64,000 nt of DNA from positions 1-64,000 of the forward strand of contig NZ_QEWP01000010.1 of NCBI RefSeq assembly GCF_003121985.1. The letters are read 5' to 3'. The DNA comes from Marinilabilia rubra. GTDB taxonomy: Bacteria > Bacteroidota > Bacteroidia > Bacteroidales > Marinilabiliaceae. Made by a program: the position numbers and the translations under genes. This document shows positions 9,087 to 17,466 of this stretch, piece by piece (the stretch's first letter is position 1; the number at the start of each line of letters is the position of its first letter). The notes below the pieces were generated by a model, which saw only the letters and a program-made list of their open reading frames with translations, did no database searches and had not been told where the DNA came from.

Positions 9087-9962
9087 ATGAATTACAAATT
9101 ATATTTTATTTTTATTGCAATTTTATTTGCATTTATTGGTTGCGAAGATGATGTTACAGAAACAACCAATCCTATTGCAGATTTTGATTTTGAAACAACT
9201 GAAGGTTCTGGTGTTGTAAAATTCATTAATAAATCTACAGGCTCCGATGTATATGCCTGGGAATTTGGAGATAGTGAAAGTAGTGTTAGTACTGATGAAA
9301 ATCCTGTTTTTGAATATACAACCCCAGGTACATATGATGTATTGGTAAAACTTTATGCAGGTGACGGAAGTACTGGAATCAATCATAACACTAGTAAGAC
9401 TATATCTTTGGTAGATGTTCCTGCCACAATAAAAATAGATAATGATGGAGATATTGCCGATTGGGAATATGTTCCGTATGTTGAAGAAGCTAATGGTACT
9501 GGCGAGTTCAATAGGATAAAAGTATGGGGAGAAGATAAAGACTTTATCCATTTATATATTGAAGGAACAGAATATATAGATTTAAGTCAGCCAGTTCTTT
9601 TTATTGATGTTGATAACAAACCTGAAACAGGATATACAAACCTGGAATGGTATTCTTTTATAAAAGGTGCTGACCTGTATGTTGATGGTAACTACAAGTG
9701 GTATGCTAATTTTACCGGAGCTGATGGAAGCAATGATTGGAGCTGGGCATGGGCAGAAAACAAAAACGGGTGGTTAACAGTATCTGAAAAGGTTAAGGTT
9801 GATGAGCAGACTTATGCATATGAGTTCTCAATAAACAAAGAGCAATTAAAAAATAATGCCCAAGTTGATATGGCAAGCACAGGCATAGCAATAGGAGTTG
9901 CCAATAAAAGCGACGAGCGTATACCTGAAAATGGTGATCCTATTTTTGTGGCCTTTGAATAA
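9087..9962 (+). CDS. PKD-domain surface lipoprotein, probable glycan-binding protein (SusE/F position)
   Basis: 291 residues with lipobox at C19 (FIGC). A PKD domain lies at about 28-108, with YAWEFGDSES and PGTYDVLVKLYAG as its signature. The remaining ~170 residues start at IKIDNDGDIADWE and are rich in aromatic and acidic residues. They resemble a CBM9/DOMON-like carbohydrate-binding fold (DGDIADWE opening, LFIDVDNKPETGY strand), but I am not certain. Position directly after SusD is where SusE/F-type surface glycan-binding proteins are found. A strong terminator follows, so expression of the downstream enzymes may be lower or separately driven. Confidence 0.75.
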   Translation: MNYKLYFIFIAILFAFIGCEDDVTETTNPIADFDFETTEGSGVVKFINKSTGSDVYAWEFGDSESSVSTDENPVFEYTTPGTYDVLVKLYAGDGSTGINHNTSKTISLVDVPATIKIDNDGDIADWEYVPYVEEANGTGEFNRIKVWGEDKDFIHLYIEGTEYIDLSQPVLFIDVDNKPETGYTNLEWYSFIKGADLYVDGNYKWYANFTGADGSNDWSWAWAENKNGWLTVSEKVKVDEQTYAYEFSINKEQLKNNAQVDMASTGIAIGVANKSDERIPENGDPIFVAFE

Positions 9963-9979
9963 ATAATAAAAAAATCCAG

Positions 9980-10006
9980 AGGAGGACATTCTTTGTCCTC
10001 CTTTTT
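9980..10006 (+). terminator. Rho-independent terminator inside locus 1
   Basis: The perfect stem AGGAGGACA (9980-9988) / TGTCCTCCT (9994-10002) has a 5-base loop and is followed by a T-run. It lies 18 bases after the PKD gene and would separate or attenuate susCD-PKD from the enzyme genes. Confidence 0.85.
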
Positions 10007-10017
10007 AATTAACGGGA

Positions 10018-11511
10018 ATGATGACAAATTCAAGTTTTTTGCCTGTATTTTTGAGTGTAATATTGCTATTTTGCGCTTGTTCTAGATCTAAGGGAACTAA
10101 AGAACCTAAGGGGGTCAAGAATGAAGTAACTTTTGAACCAGATCTTGAGTCATTAATTCGTAATCCCGGTATGGGGTGGGTAATTTACGATGATGCAAAT
10201 GATGAAGTTGCAGATGCTACGGATTATTGGAATAAACAAGATGAGATTGCAAGAAATTATGCATCATGCTTATACATTCGTTGGCGTTGGTCCGATTTAG
10301 AGCCAGAAGAAGGAAGATATGCATGGATCTATGATGATAATTTCAAAGCTCTCGTTCAGGGAGCTTTGGATCGAGGATTAAAACTGGCATTTAGAGTTTA
10401 TGTTAACGGACAAGATAACATTAAACCCGGTACACCTCAATTTGTATTCGATGCAGGTGCTGCAAGCTATGAAGTAGAAAAGTTGGGGGGTGGAAAAAAT
10501 AAAACTCCATACCCTGATGATCCCGTGTTTCAGGAAAAGTTTGAAAATTTTATCAAGGCTTTTGCTTTAGAATTTGATAATACCTCAAAAGTTGATTTTA
10601 TTGATGGGTTCAACCTTGGTTGGTGGGGAGAAGGACATCACCTGAAATTTCAAAATCCTTTAAATAAACAGAGCGTTTTTTCTTGGATTATAAATCTTTA
10701 CGGAAGTGCATTTGAAAACGTGCCCCTTGCTCTAACAGTTAATAGTGAAGTGGGATACGAGTTGGAAAAATTAGTTGCTTTCGAAGGGCAAGATTATATC
10801 CTTCGCCGTGATGGATTAGGAAGTCAGTGGTTTAGTGATTATGAAAAAGGTATTGTGAAGGGTAATTTTCCTGAAAAAATGTTTATTGCTGAAGCAGCCT
10901 ATTGGGGCAACGGCTCTATCGAATATTACAGTGATATTGATAAACGACACGATTGGACTACATGGAACATGTACTATACCCAAGTTGTTGATGAAGCACT
11001 TGAACATCATGCTAATTACTTGGATTTAAGGGAAGCATTGGAGTCGGAGCGATACGTAACTCAGGCTTTAGGTCAGGTGGAAAGATTTATAAGATGGGGT
11101 GGATATCGAATCTATCCCTCAGAGATAAGCTATGAAAAACAACTTACACAAGAATTAAAATTAAAGATTAATCATACCTGGAGAAATATTGGAGTCGGAG
11201 TTATGCCTAACAATAATCTTCGTTGGAACTTCAAATACAAGGTTTGTTTTGGTTTTGTTGATGATAAAGGAGAACAGGTGAAAGTACATTATTCAAAAGA
11301 GGCTGAACCTTCGGATTGGATAAAAGGAAAGGATTTTTCGTATGAAGAAACGATTGATATTTCTGATTTACCTACAGGCAAATATCAGCTGGTTGTTGCA
11401 ATTGTTAATTCAATTATGAACGATGTTGGTGAGATCTCTTTGGCCATTCAAGATCAGTCACTTTTTTCTGAAAATAAATGGTTGAAAGTGGGAAGTGTTG
11501 AAAAGAAGTAG
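10018..11511 (+). CDS. Putative TIM-barrel glycoside hydrolase-like lipoprotein (DUF4832-like)
   Basis: 497 residues, lipobox near C21 (LLFCAC). The opening LIRNPGMGWV and the alternating strand pattern YIRWRWSDLEPEEGRYAW resemble DUF4832/DUF4874-type proteins, which look like (beta/alpha)8 glycosidases. Two acidic residues sit where clan-A catalytic acids would be: E205 at the end of FIDGFNLGWWGEG (strand 4 position) and E292 in MFIAEAAYWG (strand 7 position). The last ~110 residues form a beta-rich domain. The context between a SusCD operon and GH43/GH27 enzymes supports a glycan-degrading role. Substrate and activity are not known from sequence. The gene starts with two adjacent ATGs; the upstream one is used. 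Confidence 0.65.
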   Translation: MMTNSSFLPVFLSVILLFCACSRSKGTKEPKGVKNEVTFEPDLESLIRNPGMGWVIYDDANDEVADATDYWNKQDEIARNYASCLYIRWRWSDLEPEEGRYAWIYDDNFKALVQGALDRGLKLAFRVYVNGQDNIKPGTPQFVFDAGAASYEVEKLGGGKNKTPYPDDPVFQEKFENFIKAFALEFDNTSKVDFIDGFNLGWWGEGHHLKFQNPLNKQSVFSWIINLYGSAFENVPLALTVNSEVGYELEKLVAFEGQDYILRRDGLGSQWFSDYEKGIVKGNFPEKMFIAEAAYWGNGSIEYYSDIDKRHDWTTWNMYYTQVVDEALEHHANYLDLREALESERYVTQALGQVERFIRWGGYRIYPSEISYEKQLTQELKLKINHTWRNIGVGVMPNNNLRWNFKYKVCFGFVDDKGEQVKVHYSKEAEPSDWIKGKDFSYEETIDISDLPTGKYQLVVAIVNSIMNDVGEISLAIQDQSLFSENKWLKVGSVEKK

Positions 11512-11569
11512 TTTAGATAACCACTCCATCCTTAAATATTTATTCACCATAAAATTAAAAATATAATCG

Positions 11570-12721
11570 ATGTATTTTAAGACAAAAGTAAAACTATTTT
11601 TGCTTCTAAATTTTTTTGCAATTGCATTGAATTCTTGGGGGCAAGCCAATTCTTTTAAGCCTGGCAAAATATGGTACGACAATAGCCAGGTTCACATTAA
11701 TGCTCACGGTGGCGGAATTCTTTTTTTTGATGATACCTATTTTTGGTTTGGGGAGCACAAAATTGAAGGAGAAGCAGGGAATGTTGCCCATGTTGGTGTT
11801 CATGTTTATTCATCGAAAGATTTGTATAACTGGAAAGATGAAGGTATTGCCCTTGCTGTTTCTGACGATCCTGAAAGCCCGATAATAAAAGGATGCATCA
11901 TCGAACGGCCCAAAGTTATTTACAATGAAAAAAATGATGAATTTGTAATGTGGTTTCACCACGAACTGAAAGGGAAGGGCTATAGCGCAGGATTAACAGG
12001 TCTGGCGGTTTCTAAATCAGTTACTGGGCCCTACCAATATATTCACAGTGTACGTCCGAATGCCGGACAGTGGCCTGTAAACGTAAAACCCATTCATCAG
12101 CAGGGTGTTCCCGAAACAACCAAAGATAGCTATTGTGGTGGACCTGAATGTCTTCCTGGTAATATTGATACCATTAATATTTTAGGGCGTGATTTTGAAA
12201 AAGGGCAGATGTCGCGCGATATGACCCTTTTTGTTGATGATGACGGTGCCGCTTATCATATTCACTCATCTGAAGAAAACAGTACCACGCATATTTCAAA
12301 ATTGAGCGATGACTACAAATCGTTCAGTGGTGAATATGTAAGGATTTTCCCTGCTCGTTACATGGAAGCACCGGCAATTTTTAAACACGATGGTAAATAC
12401 TTTTTCATGGCTTCGGGTTGTACAGGTTGGTCCCCAAATTCTGCCCGCTCGGCAGTTGCCGAAAATATTTTTGGTCCTTGGAAGGAGCTTGGCAACCCTT
12501 GTGTTTCTGAAGGAAAAGAGACCACATATAATTCTCAAAGTACCTATATCCTCCCGGTTCAGGGAGTGGAAGATTCATATATTTTTATGGCCGACCGCTG
12601 GAACCCCAAAGATGCCATTGATGGTCGGTATATCTGGTTGCCCATACAGTTTAACGATGCCGGTAATCCTTATATAGAATGGATTGAAGAGTGGAGCCTT
12701 GAAATTTTTGATAATAAATAA
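11570..12721 (+). CDS. GH43 family enzyme, exo-beta-1,3-galactanase-like
   Basis: 383 residues with a signal peptide ending at about NSWGQ (25). It is a five-bladed propeller. It matches the pattern of GH43 subfamily 24-type exo-beta-1,3-galactanases: INAHGGGIL near 43-51, YFWFGE, IERPKVIYN, YMEAPAIF and a late NSQSTY. The three functional residues described in the fungal Pc1,3Gal43A (two Glu and the unusual Gln acting with water) appear here as E112, E266 and Q323. This subfamily lacks the usual GH43 catalytic base Asp. The likely reaction is release of galactose from beta-1,3-galactan main chains, as in arabinogalactan; a related subfamily (GH43_34) is an alternative. It is next to a GH27 gene 11 bases downstream. 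Confidence 0.85.
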   Translation: MYFKTKVKLFLLLNFFAIALNSWGQANSFKPGKIWYDNSQVHINAHGGGILFFDDTYFWFGEHKIEGEAGNVAHVGVHVYSSKDLYNWKDEGIALAVSDDPESPIIKGCIIERPKVIYNEKNDEFVMWFHHELKGKGYSAGLTGLAVSKSVTGPYQYIHSVRPNAGQWPVNVKPIHQQGVPETTKDSYCGGPECLPGNIDTINILGRDFEKGQMSRDMTLFVDDDGAAYHIHSSEENSTTHISKLSDDYKSFSGEYVRIFPARYMEAPAIFKHDGKYFFMASGCTGWSPNSARSAVAENIFGPWKELGNPCVSEGKETTYNSQSTYILPVQGVEDSYIFMADRWNPKDAIDGRYIWLPIQFNDAGNPYIEWIEEWSLEIFDNK

Positions 12722-12732
12722 TTATAGCAACA

Positions 12733-13968
12733 ATGAAGAATGTTTTTTTAAATATAATACTCATTTTTAACATGTTTTTGGTTTCGTGTAATGGCACCGA
12801 TGAAAGTAATTCGGAGCTTCCAGCCCGTCCTAAAACGCCTGTCATGGGATGGGCCAGTTGGAACAATTACCGGATTAATATTAATGAAGATATTATAAAG
12901 GCACAGGCCGATGCCATGGTGGCTACCGGTATGAAAGATGCGGGTTATCAATACATTAATGTTGATGATGGGTTTTTTGGAGGTCGCGATGAATATGGGG
13001 AATTATTAGTACATCCTGAACGATTCCCTGGAGGGATGAAAGCGCTAGCTGAATATATTCATTCAAAGGGATTAAAAGCAGGAATTTACACCGATGCAGG
13101 GATAAATACTTGCGCAACTTATTGGGACAAAGATACCATAGGTGTCGGTGTTGGGCTTTGGGGACATGATGAAAAAGACCTAGAACTGTTTTTGAAAGAA
13201 TGGGATTACGATTTTATAAAGGTAGACTGGTGTGGCGGCGAATGGCTTGGCTTGGATGAGAAAACAAGGTATAGTGAAATAGGCGAACTCGTTTACAAAT
13301 TGAAACCTGAAGCAGTTTATAATGTATGTCGTTGGCAGTTCCCCGGTAAATGGGTTACAAGTGTCGCTGATTCATGGCGAATTTCGCCTGATATTGCGAA
13401 TACGTTTGAATCGGTAATGGGAATTATCGACCTAAATGCAGATTTATGGTGTTATGCTGGACCTGGACATGTAAATGATATGGATATGCTACAAGTTGGT
13501 CGAGGTATGAGCCTTGAGGAAGATAAAACTCATTTTGCCATGTGGTGTATGATGTGTTCGCCACTAATTGCAGGTAACGACTTAACAACACTTTCCGAGG
13601 AAACACTGGAGATTTTGACAAACGAAGAGCTTATTGCAATAAACCAAGACCCTCTCGTTTATCAGGCACGAAGAGTTGTCGATATGGGAGACTTGGAGGT
13701 TTGGGCCAAACCTTTAAAATCAACGATGAGCGGGGAAGTGGCCGTAGCCTTGCTGAATCGTTCTGAAGAGACGCAGGTAATTTCTGTAAATTTGAGGGAT
13801 ATAGGTATTGATTCTTCGTTTAATTATGCGTATGAAGATATTTGGAAGAAGGAAAAGTTCAAATTTTTAAGCAAGCAGATAATAAGTAAAAAAGTGCCTC
13901 CACATGGCGTTGCAGTATTAAGAATAGAAGGAACAGCTTTGCCATTTAATGTCTTTCAAAGCAAGTGA
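12733..13968 (+). CDS. GH27 alpha-galactosidase / beta-L-arabinopyranosidase lipoprotein
   Basis: 411 residues, lipobox at C19 (FLVSC). The GH27 catalytic barrel opens with TPVMGWASWNNY. The nucleophile is D165 in FIKVDWC and the acid/base is D220 in SWRISPD. The late motif VNDMDMLQVG is also present. The C-terminal ~90 residues are the usual antiparallel beta domain. GH27 enzymes retain configuration and remove terminal alpha-galactose, or in some members beta-L-arabinopyranose. With the GH43 exo-galactanase-like neighbour, trimming of arabinogalactan side chains is a reasonable but unproven role. This is the last intact gene of locus 1. Confidence 0.93.
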   Translation: MKNVFLNIILIFNMFLVSCNGTDESNSELPARPKTPVMGWASWNNYRININEDIIKAQADAMVATGMKDAGYQYINVDDGFFGGRDEYGELLVHPERFPGGMKALAEYIHSKGLKAGIYTDAGINTCATYWDKDTIGVGVGLWGHDEKDLELFLKEWDYDFIKVDWCGGEWLGLDEKTRYSEIGELVYKLKPEAVYNVCRWQFPGKWVTSVADSWRISPDIANTFESVMGIIDLNADLWCYAGPGHVNDMDMLQVGRGMSLEEDKTHFAMWCMMCSPLIAGNDLTTLSEETLEILTNEELIAINQDPLVYQARRVVDMGDLEVWAKPLKSTMSGEVAVALLNRSEETQVISVNLRDIGIDSSFNYAYEDIWKKEKFKFLSKQIISKKVPPHGVAVLRIEGTALPFNVFQSK

Positions 13969-14207
13969 TAAGATTTTTTATTTATTCACCAGACAATGAA
14001 AAGATTTAATTTTGTAATTGTATTTTATCTCATATTTGTAGACTGTTCCGCTTCTGTTAAAACTTTATTATTGAGAACGATAAATTTCGAAAAGAGATTA
14101 TAGCATCAGACACTGAGCCATCTGCTATTGAAATTAAAATTAGCGCAGATGGTAAATTAGGTCTATTGAATAGTCCTTCTCCTTCATTTGAATTTAGTAT
14201 AAATAAT

Positions 14208-14636
14208 CACTATTGTCCGGTTAAAAAAATAATATTCCTTTTTATGCGCTCAAGCCGCGCGGGCTTTTACTTCTTTTGTTCATGATTTTGCCTGCTTTTA
14301 TAGGTAATCACGATTTCCGCTTCGCTCCAATTCTACAGCAAAAAGAAGTAAACAAGAAATGCCGTCGCTCACCCATCCCGATATAAGTTTTTGTTGCTTT
14401 TGGGCTGAAGCCACAAAAGCTTACAAAACTATATTCGGGAAAAAATCAAAACATTTTTCTAAAATCCGAAAACTCGCTACGCTCAAACAGTTCGGATTTC
14501 TTAACGAAAAATGTTTTGATTTTCTTCACGGGATTTGGCTGAAGCGATTCCAACCCCGCCTCATAGCTCAGATAGCTAATTACTCCGTGAATTAAGGCAT
14601 AGATAACTTTATTGATTTTTTCCCCGGACACCAGTG
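14208..14636. mobile_element. 429-bp MITE-like element with 26-bp imperfect inverted ends and 9-bp target duplication
   Basis: The left end reads CACTATTGTCCGG; the right end, read as reverse complement, is CACTGGTGTCCGG. Both continue into an A-run. The 9-bp sequence ATAAATAAT flanks it exactly on both sides (14199-14207 and 14637-14645). It encodes no transposase: the two short open frames inside overlap a large palindrome. The ends resemble those of Bacteroidota insertion sequences, so it may be a non-autonomous derivative. It interrupts the pseudogene described above. Confidence 0.85.
14442..14523. repeat. Long palindrome inside the MITE
   Basis: An 18-bp perfect arm (14442-14459) pairs with 14506-14523, with a second inner pair AATCCGAA/TTCGGATT. 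A 27-base part of the right arm and its flank (14505-14531) recurs inverted at 39856-39882. Confidence 0.85.
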
Positions 14637-15626
14637 ATAAATAATAAAATTGTTACTTCTCTTAATAAGATTTGGACATTCAAATCGGTGAGTGAACGTA
14701 ATATGAGAAATGGAGGTGTTGAGGATAACTTAAATTTTGAAGCAACCCAAGGATTTCTTAAAGGGTTGCAAGTATCTTTATTTCAACAGGTATTTCCAAA
14801 AGCACATTGATCCGTGAAAAACTGGTTGTTTCGGCAGAAGAAGAATATAGATTTTTTTATGTCAAAAGTTGATGGACATAGTTTCTTTGAGTTTCCATGT
14901 TCTCATAATTAAAAGAAAAGAAGAAAATAGGATACTGAATGATGAAACCAGAATTGCCTCGTGGGTGGAAAAAGCTAACTCCCTTTGGTGATAAACCCCT
15001 TGGAAACCACATGTTCTATCCTGATATAATTGAAGGAGAGCTCATAGATTCTTCAATATTCCTTAAAGTGGAAACCAAATCTGGATAATGTGGTGATTTC
15101 AGAAGGAACCAGCTATAATGTTAAGGTTGATGGAACCTGGAAGGAGGAAAAGGGAGCAGCCTGGCATAGTAAGGAGATGGAACTGGTCATAAACTGCCCT
15201 CAGGGTTTCCTGGGAACATTGCTGGTTCATTTTTACGACTGGAATCATAATGGCAGATCCGGCTTGCTTGAATTTGAGGGAAGAAAAGCAAAGCTGGGGA
15301 ATCATGAAGAGGGTGAATGGGTTAAGTTTCATGTGATGAGGGAAGATAGCAATGACGGCAAACTGGTGCTTAAATCAAAAGTCAATTCAGGACCTAATTT
15401 GATGATAACAAAGGTGGTTCTGCTTAATGATAATTAGTGGAGATTACTTGTCGATTATTGGAATGAAACGAGCATGGCAACGATTTCCTCAAAAGAGAAT
15501 GCAAATATTTAACCATTCGAGTTACCTGCCTACCAGTCAGGCAGGCATTAGACCAATAACTTAGAGAAAATTTTACTGATAAAACGAGCATGATTTTTAT
15601 TAAGCATAAATTTCACAAAAAACTAT

Positions 15627-15787
15627 TGTCAAGTCAAGCATAGTCTGACGGCATAAGCTTTGCTCTTTCTACCTTGTGCTTCTCAAAAAAAAGACCCACG
15701 TAGCTAAGGCTATGCATACTTTTTTGTTGTTTTGCACAAGGTGAAAAATAACGACGGTTTACCCGATATTCTACACTTGACTTGACA
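15627..15787. mobile_element. 161-bp MITE-like element, TGTCAAGTCAAG ends, copy 1
   Basis: The ends are perfect 12-bp inverted repeats, TGTCAAGTCAAG and CTTGACTTGACA. A diverged copy in opposite orientation is at 33591-33750 and a partial end is at 58866-58896. There is no coding content. The surrounding bases from 15438 to 16065 hold no gene. Confidence 0.8.
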
Positions 15788-16065
15788 TTATGTTTAAAAA
15801 ATATTATGCGAGAGCGAAGCGGTTATATTTGTTCTCGAATTTTTAATTAATTATTTATTAGGTGGTTACCGGGCTTTAAGCGAATGAGAATACTTCCGAA
15901 TTGATACCCTGGGCAGGCTGAAAAGCTCAAGTTCCTTTAATTGTAAAGTGCTTACGACATAAGTTATCAGTTGGCCCAGCTTTTTTATGAGTTGATTACT
16001 TTGTTTATTGATAGTCATTTGGGAGTGTTGTTAATGTCAATTATTAAAAATTGAGAAATATTATT

Positions 16066-16073
16066 TAGTTTTG
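16066..16073 (+). promoter_or_regulatory. Candidate -7 box of the second ECF sigma gene
   Basis: TAGTTTTG fits the Bacteroidota TAnnTTTG -7 consensus and lies 37 bases before the start codon. A clear TTTG at the -33 position is not seen, so this is tentative. Confidence 0.3.
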
Positions 16074-16110
16074 CGCAATACTTTTTGAAAATTTTACGAG
16101 AAGTTTTGAG

Positions 16111-16728
16111 ATGCAGGACATGAAGGCAGAAAAACTTTCAGAACAGGAAATTATCCGTGGAATCCGACATGGGAATGTCGGGGTGTTTGAGTATGTCTTT
16201 AAGTTATACTATCCCCGCTTAAAACTTTACGGAACGCGTTTGACCGGAAATGAAAGTCAGGCAGAAGATTTTGTTCAGGAGGCTTTTGCCGGCGTTTGGG
16301 AAAAGAAATATCTGCTCAGCGATCAGGGAAATTTAAAAGCGCTTCTCTTTAAATCCGTCCGAAATAAATATTTAAATTACCTCGAACACAATAAAGTTGT
16401 TGATAAGTATATCAAAGCCAATGATCCAAATGATGCTTCTCAGGGGCTTTTTATGTTCAGCTTTTTGGATGAATATGAATTTGAGGATTTAAAAAAACAA
16501 ATGATGGATGAGGTGGAGCACCTATTGGACACCCTACCCGATAATTGCAAAAAAGCATTTGTGCTGAGCCGTTTTGAGCAATTGAAAAACAAGGAAGTTG
16601 CCGAAACCCTTGGTTTGAATATTAAAACGGTTGAAAAGCACATTTCCAGAGCTTCAAAACTTTTGCAAATAGAATTGAGGAAAAGGGACTTTCTTTTATA
16701 TATGCTTTTTTTACTACTTATTCATTAG
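16111..16728 (+). CDS. ECF RNA polymerase sigma factor (FecI/SusC-associated type), locus 2
   Basis: 205 residues. Region 2 is seen around SQAEDFVQEAFAGVWEKK and region 4 around LKNKEVAETLGLNIKTVEKHI. It ends in a hydrophobic tail (LLYMLFLLLIH) like the first sigma factor in this window. It should work with the FecR encoded at 17485 and the STN-containing SusC at 18577 to activate locus 2. As at locus 1, the sigma gene is separated from fecR by a long repeat-containing gap (756 bp). A second in-frame ATG three codons in is possible. Confidence 0.93.
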   Translation: MQDMKAEKLSEQEIIRGIRHGNVGVFEYVFKLYYPRLKLYGTRLTGNESQAEDFVQEAFAGVWEKKYLLSDQGNLKALLFKSVRNKYLNYLEHNKVVDKYIKANDPNDASQGLFMFSFLDEYEFEDLKKQMMDEVEHLLDTLPDNCKKAFVLSRFEQLKNKEVAETLGLNIKTVEKHISRASKLLQIELRKRDFLLYMLFLLLIH

Positions 16729-16747
16729 CCTCAAGAATTCATAAATG

Positions 16748-16971
16748 CCCCGGGAGCCCTGAAATATCCCCGGAGTAACGCCAAAATCCTTCCAGAACTT
16801 GAGAAAATACCCGGGAGCCTCAGAAAACGCCCGGGAAGATGAAAAAATGTCCCAGGGCAGCCCAAATTGTTCCGGGAACGCGAAAAAAAGTCCCGGGACG
16901 GCCCAAAATCTCCCGGGACGGCCCAAACCTCAACCGGGACGTGCTAAACTCTCCCGGGACGTGTAATTCCC
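16748..16971. repeat. Degenerate 20-21-bp tandem repeat (CCCGGGA core)
   Basis: About ten units, each beginning with CCCGGGA or a near variant followed by an A-rich half (for example CCCGGGACGGCCCAAAATCT), run almost without a break from just after the sigma gene. The last four units are the most alike. Because 21 is a multiple of 3, the reverse strand gives an apparent 70-residue frame with repeated PGxF units, which I do not regard as a gene. Confidence 0.8.
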
Positions 16972-17436
16972 TAAAATAGCTTGACAGATTTTTTTCTAAT
17001 TACTTGAAGAGACTTCAAACGTAAAACAAACTCCTGATTGAACCGCCACAACCAGAACCTTTTCCTGGAAACAATGTCTGAAAGAGTCTTAAACACCGTA
17101 TTTGTGCACGCGTCTATCACTAACATCTGTTTCCCCATATAAGTCTGGTCTTTATTCTTGTTTTCACATCACTTTTTTCCAACTTTCTTTTTATTGAAAT
17201 GAGAGGGTGGAGATTCTTTGTTAAACCCGGGGCTTGTTCTTTACAGCAAGAAGCAAGAGCCTGTTTTTGTATCTAAAAATCAATCGTTGTCCTGCTGACT
17301 TTTTCCAACGTTCTATATGCTTAGCTTTTTAAGGAATTTTCAGTAATCCCAATTTTTTTTGAAGATTAAATGCTTTATGGTCTGCTGCTTACGAAAAAGG
17401 GTTGTTCAATAATGTAAAAAAAAGAAAATTTTATGC
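16972..17436. other. Non-coding stretch before fecR (locus 2)
   Basis: No open frame of interest and no repeat recognised from other parts of the window. It may form a long fecR leader or an independent promoter region. Confidence 0.4.
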
Positions 17437-17466
17437 GGGTTTTTTTCTATCCTTCCTGTATTACTA
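17437..17466 (+). promoter_or_regulatory. Putative ECF-dependent promoter of fecR (locus 2)
   Basis: GGG at 17437-17439, then 19 bases, then TATTACTA at 17459-17466, 18 bases before the fecR start. The same arrangement is found at 2900-2930 for the first fecR. Confidence 0.5.

Larger units (their letters stand above)
13996..15437 (+). pseudogene. Decayed secreted protein gene, split by a MITE and frameshifts
   Basis: Pieces of one gene are spread over several frames. An ATG at 13996 begins a lipoprotein-type signal (lipobox FVDC). The frame shifts at about 14065 into IIENDKFRKEII. It is interrupted at 14208-14636 by an inserted element and resumes as KIVTSLNKIWTFK, with further frameshifts near 14800 and 14985. 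The last piece (open from 15090) contains YNVKVDGTWKEEKG and LLVHFYDWNHNGRSG, a beta-rich C-terminal domain ending at 15437. Deleting the element plus one copy of its 9-bp flank joins the second and third pieces in frame. The family is not recognised with confidence; position after GH27 suggests a carbohydrate-active enzyme. The 115-residue open frame at the end is best seen as a remnant rather than a functional gene. Confidence 0.75.

Noticed and set aside
9123-9551. Antisense 142-codon frame opposite the PKD lipoprotein
   Set aside because: The forward frame has a lipobox and PKD motif; the antisense frame is rich in Ile, Phe, Asn and Cys, as expected from a shadow.
14359-14631. Two short open frames (78 and 61 codons) on opposite strands
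   Set aside because: They lie inside the 429-bp element and mirror each other across its palindrome, so they are by-products of the inverted repeat.
16714-16926. Reverse-strand 70-codon frame with repeated PGxF units
   Set aside because: It is a translation of the 20-21-bp tandem repeat; the periodicity near a multiple of three keeps frames open.
16748-16971. Possible CRISPR array
   Set aside because: Units are contiguous and degenerate, there are no unique spacers of constant length and no cas genes nearby.
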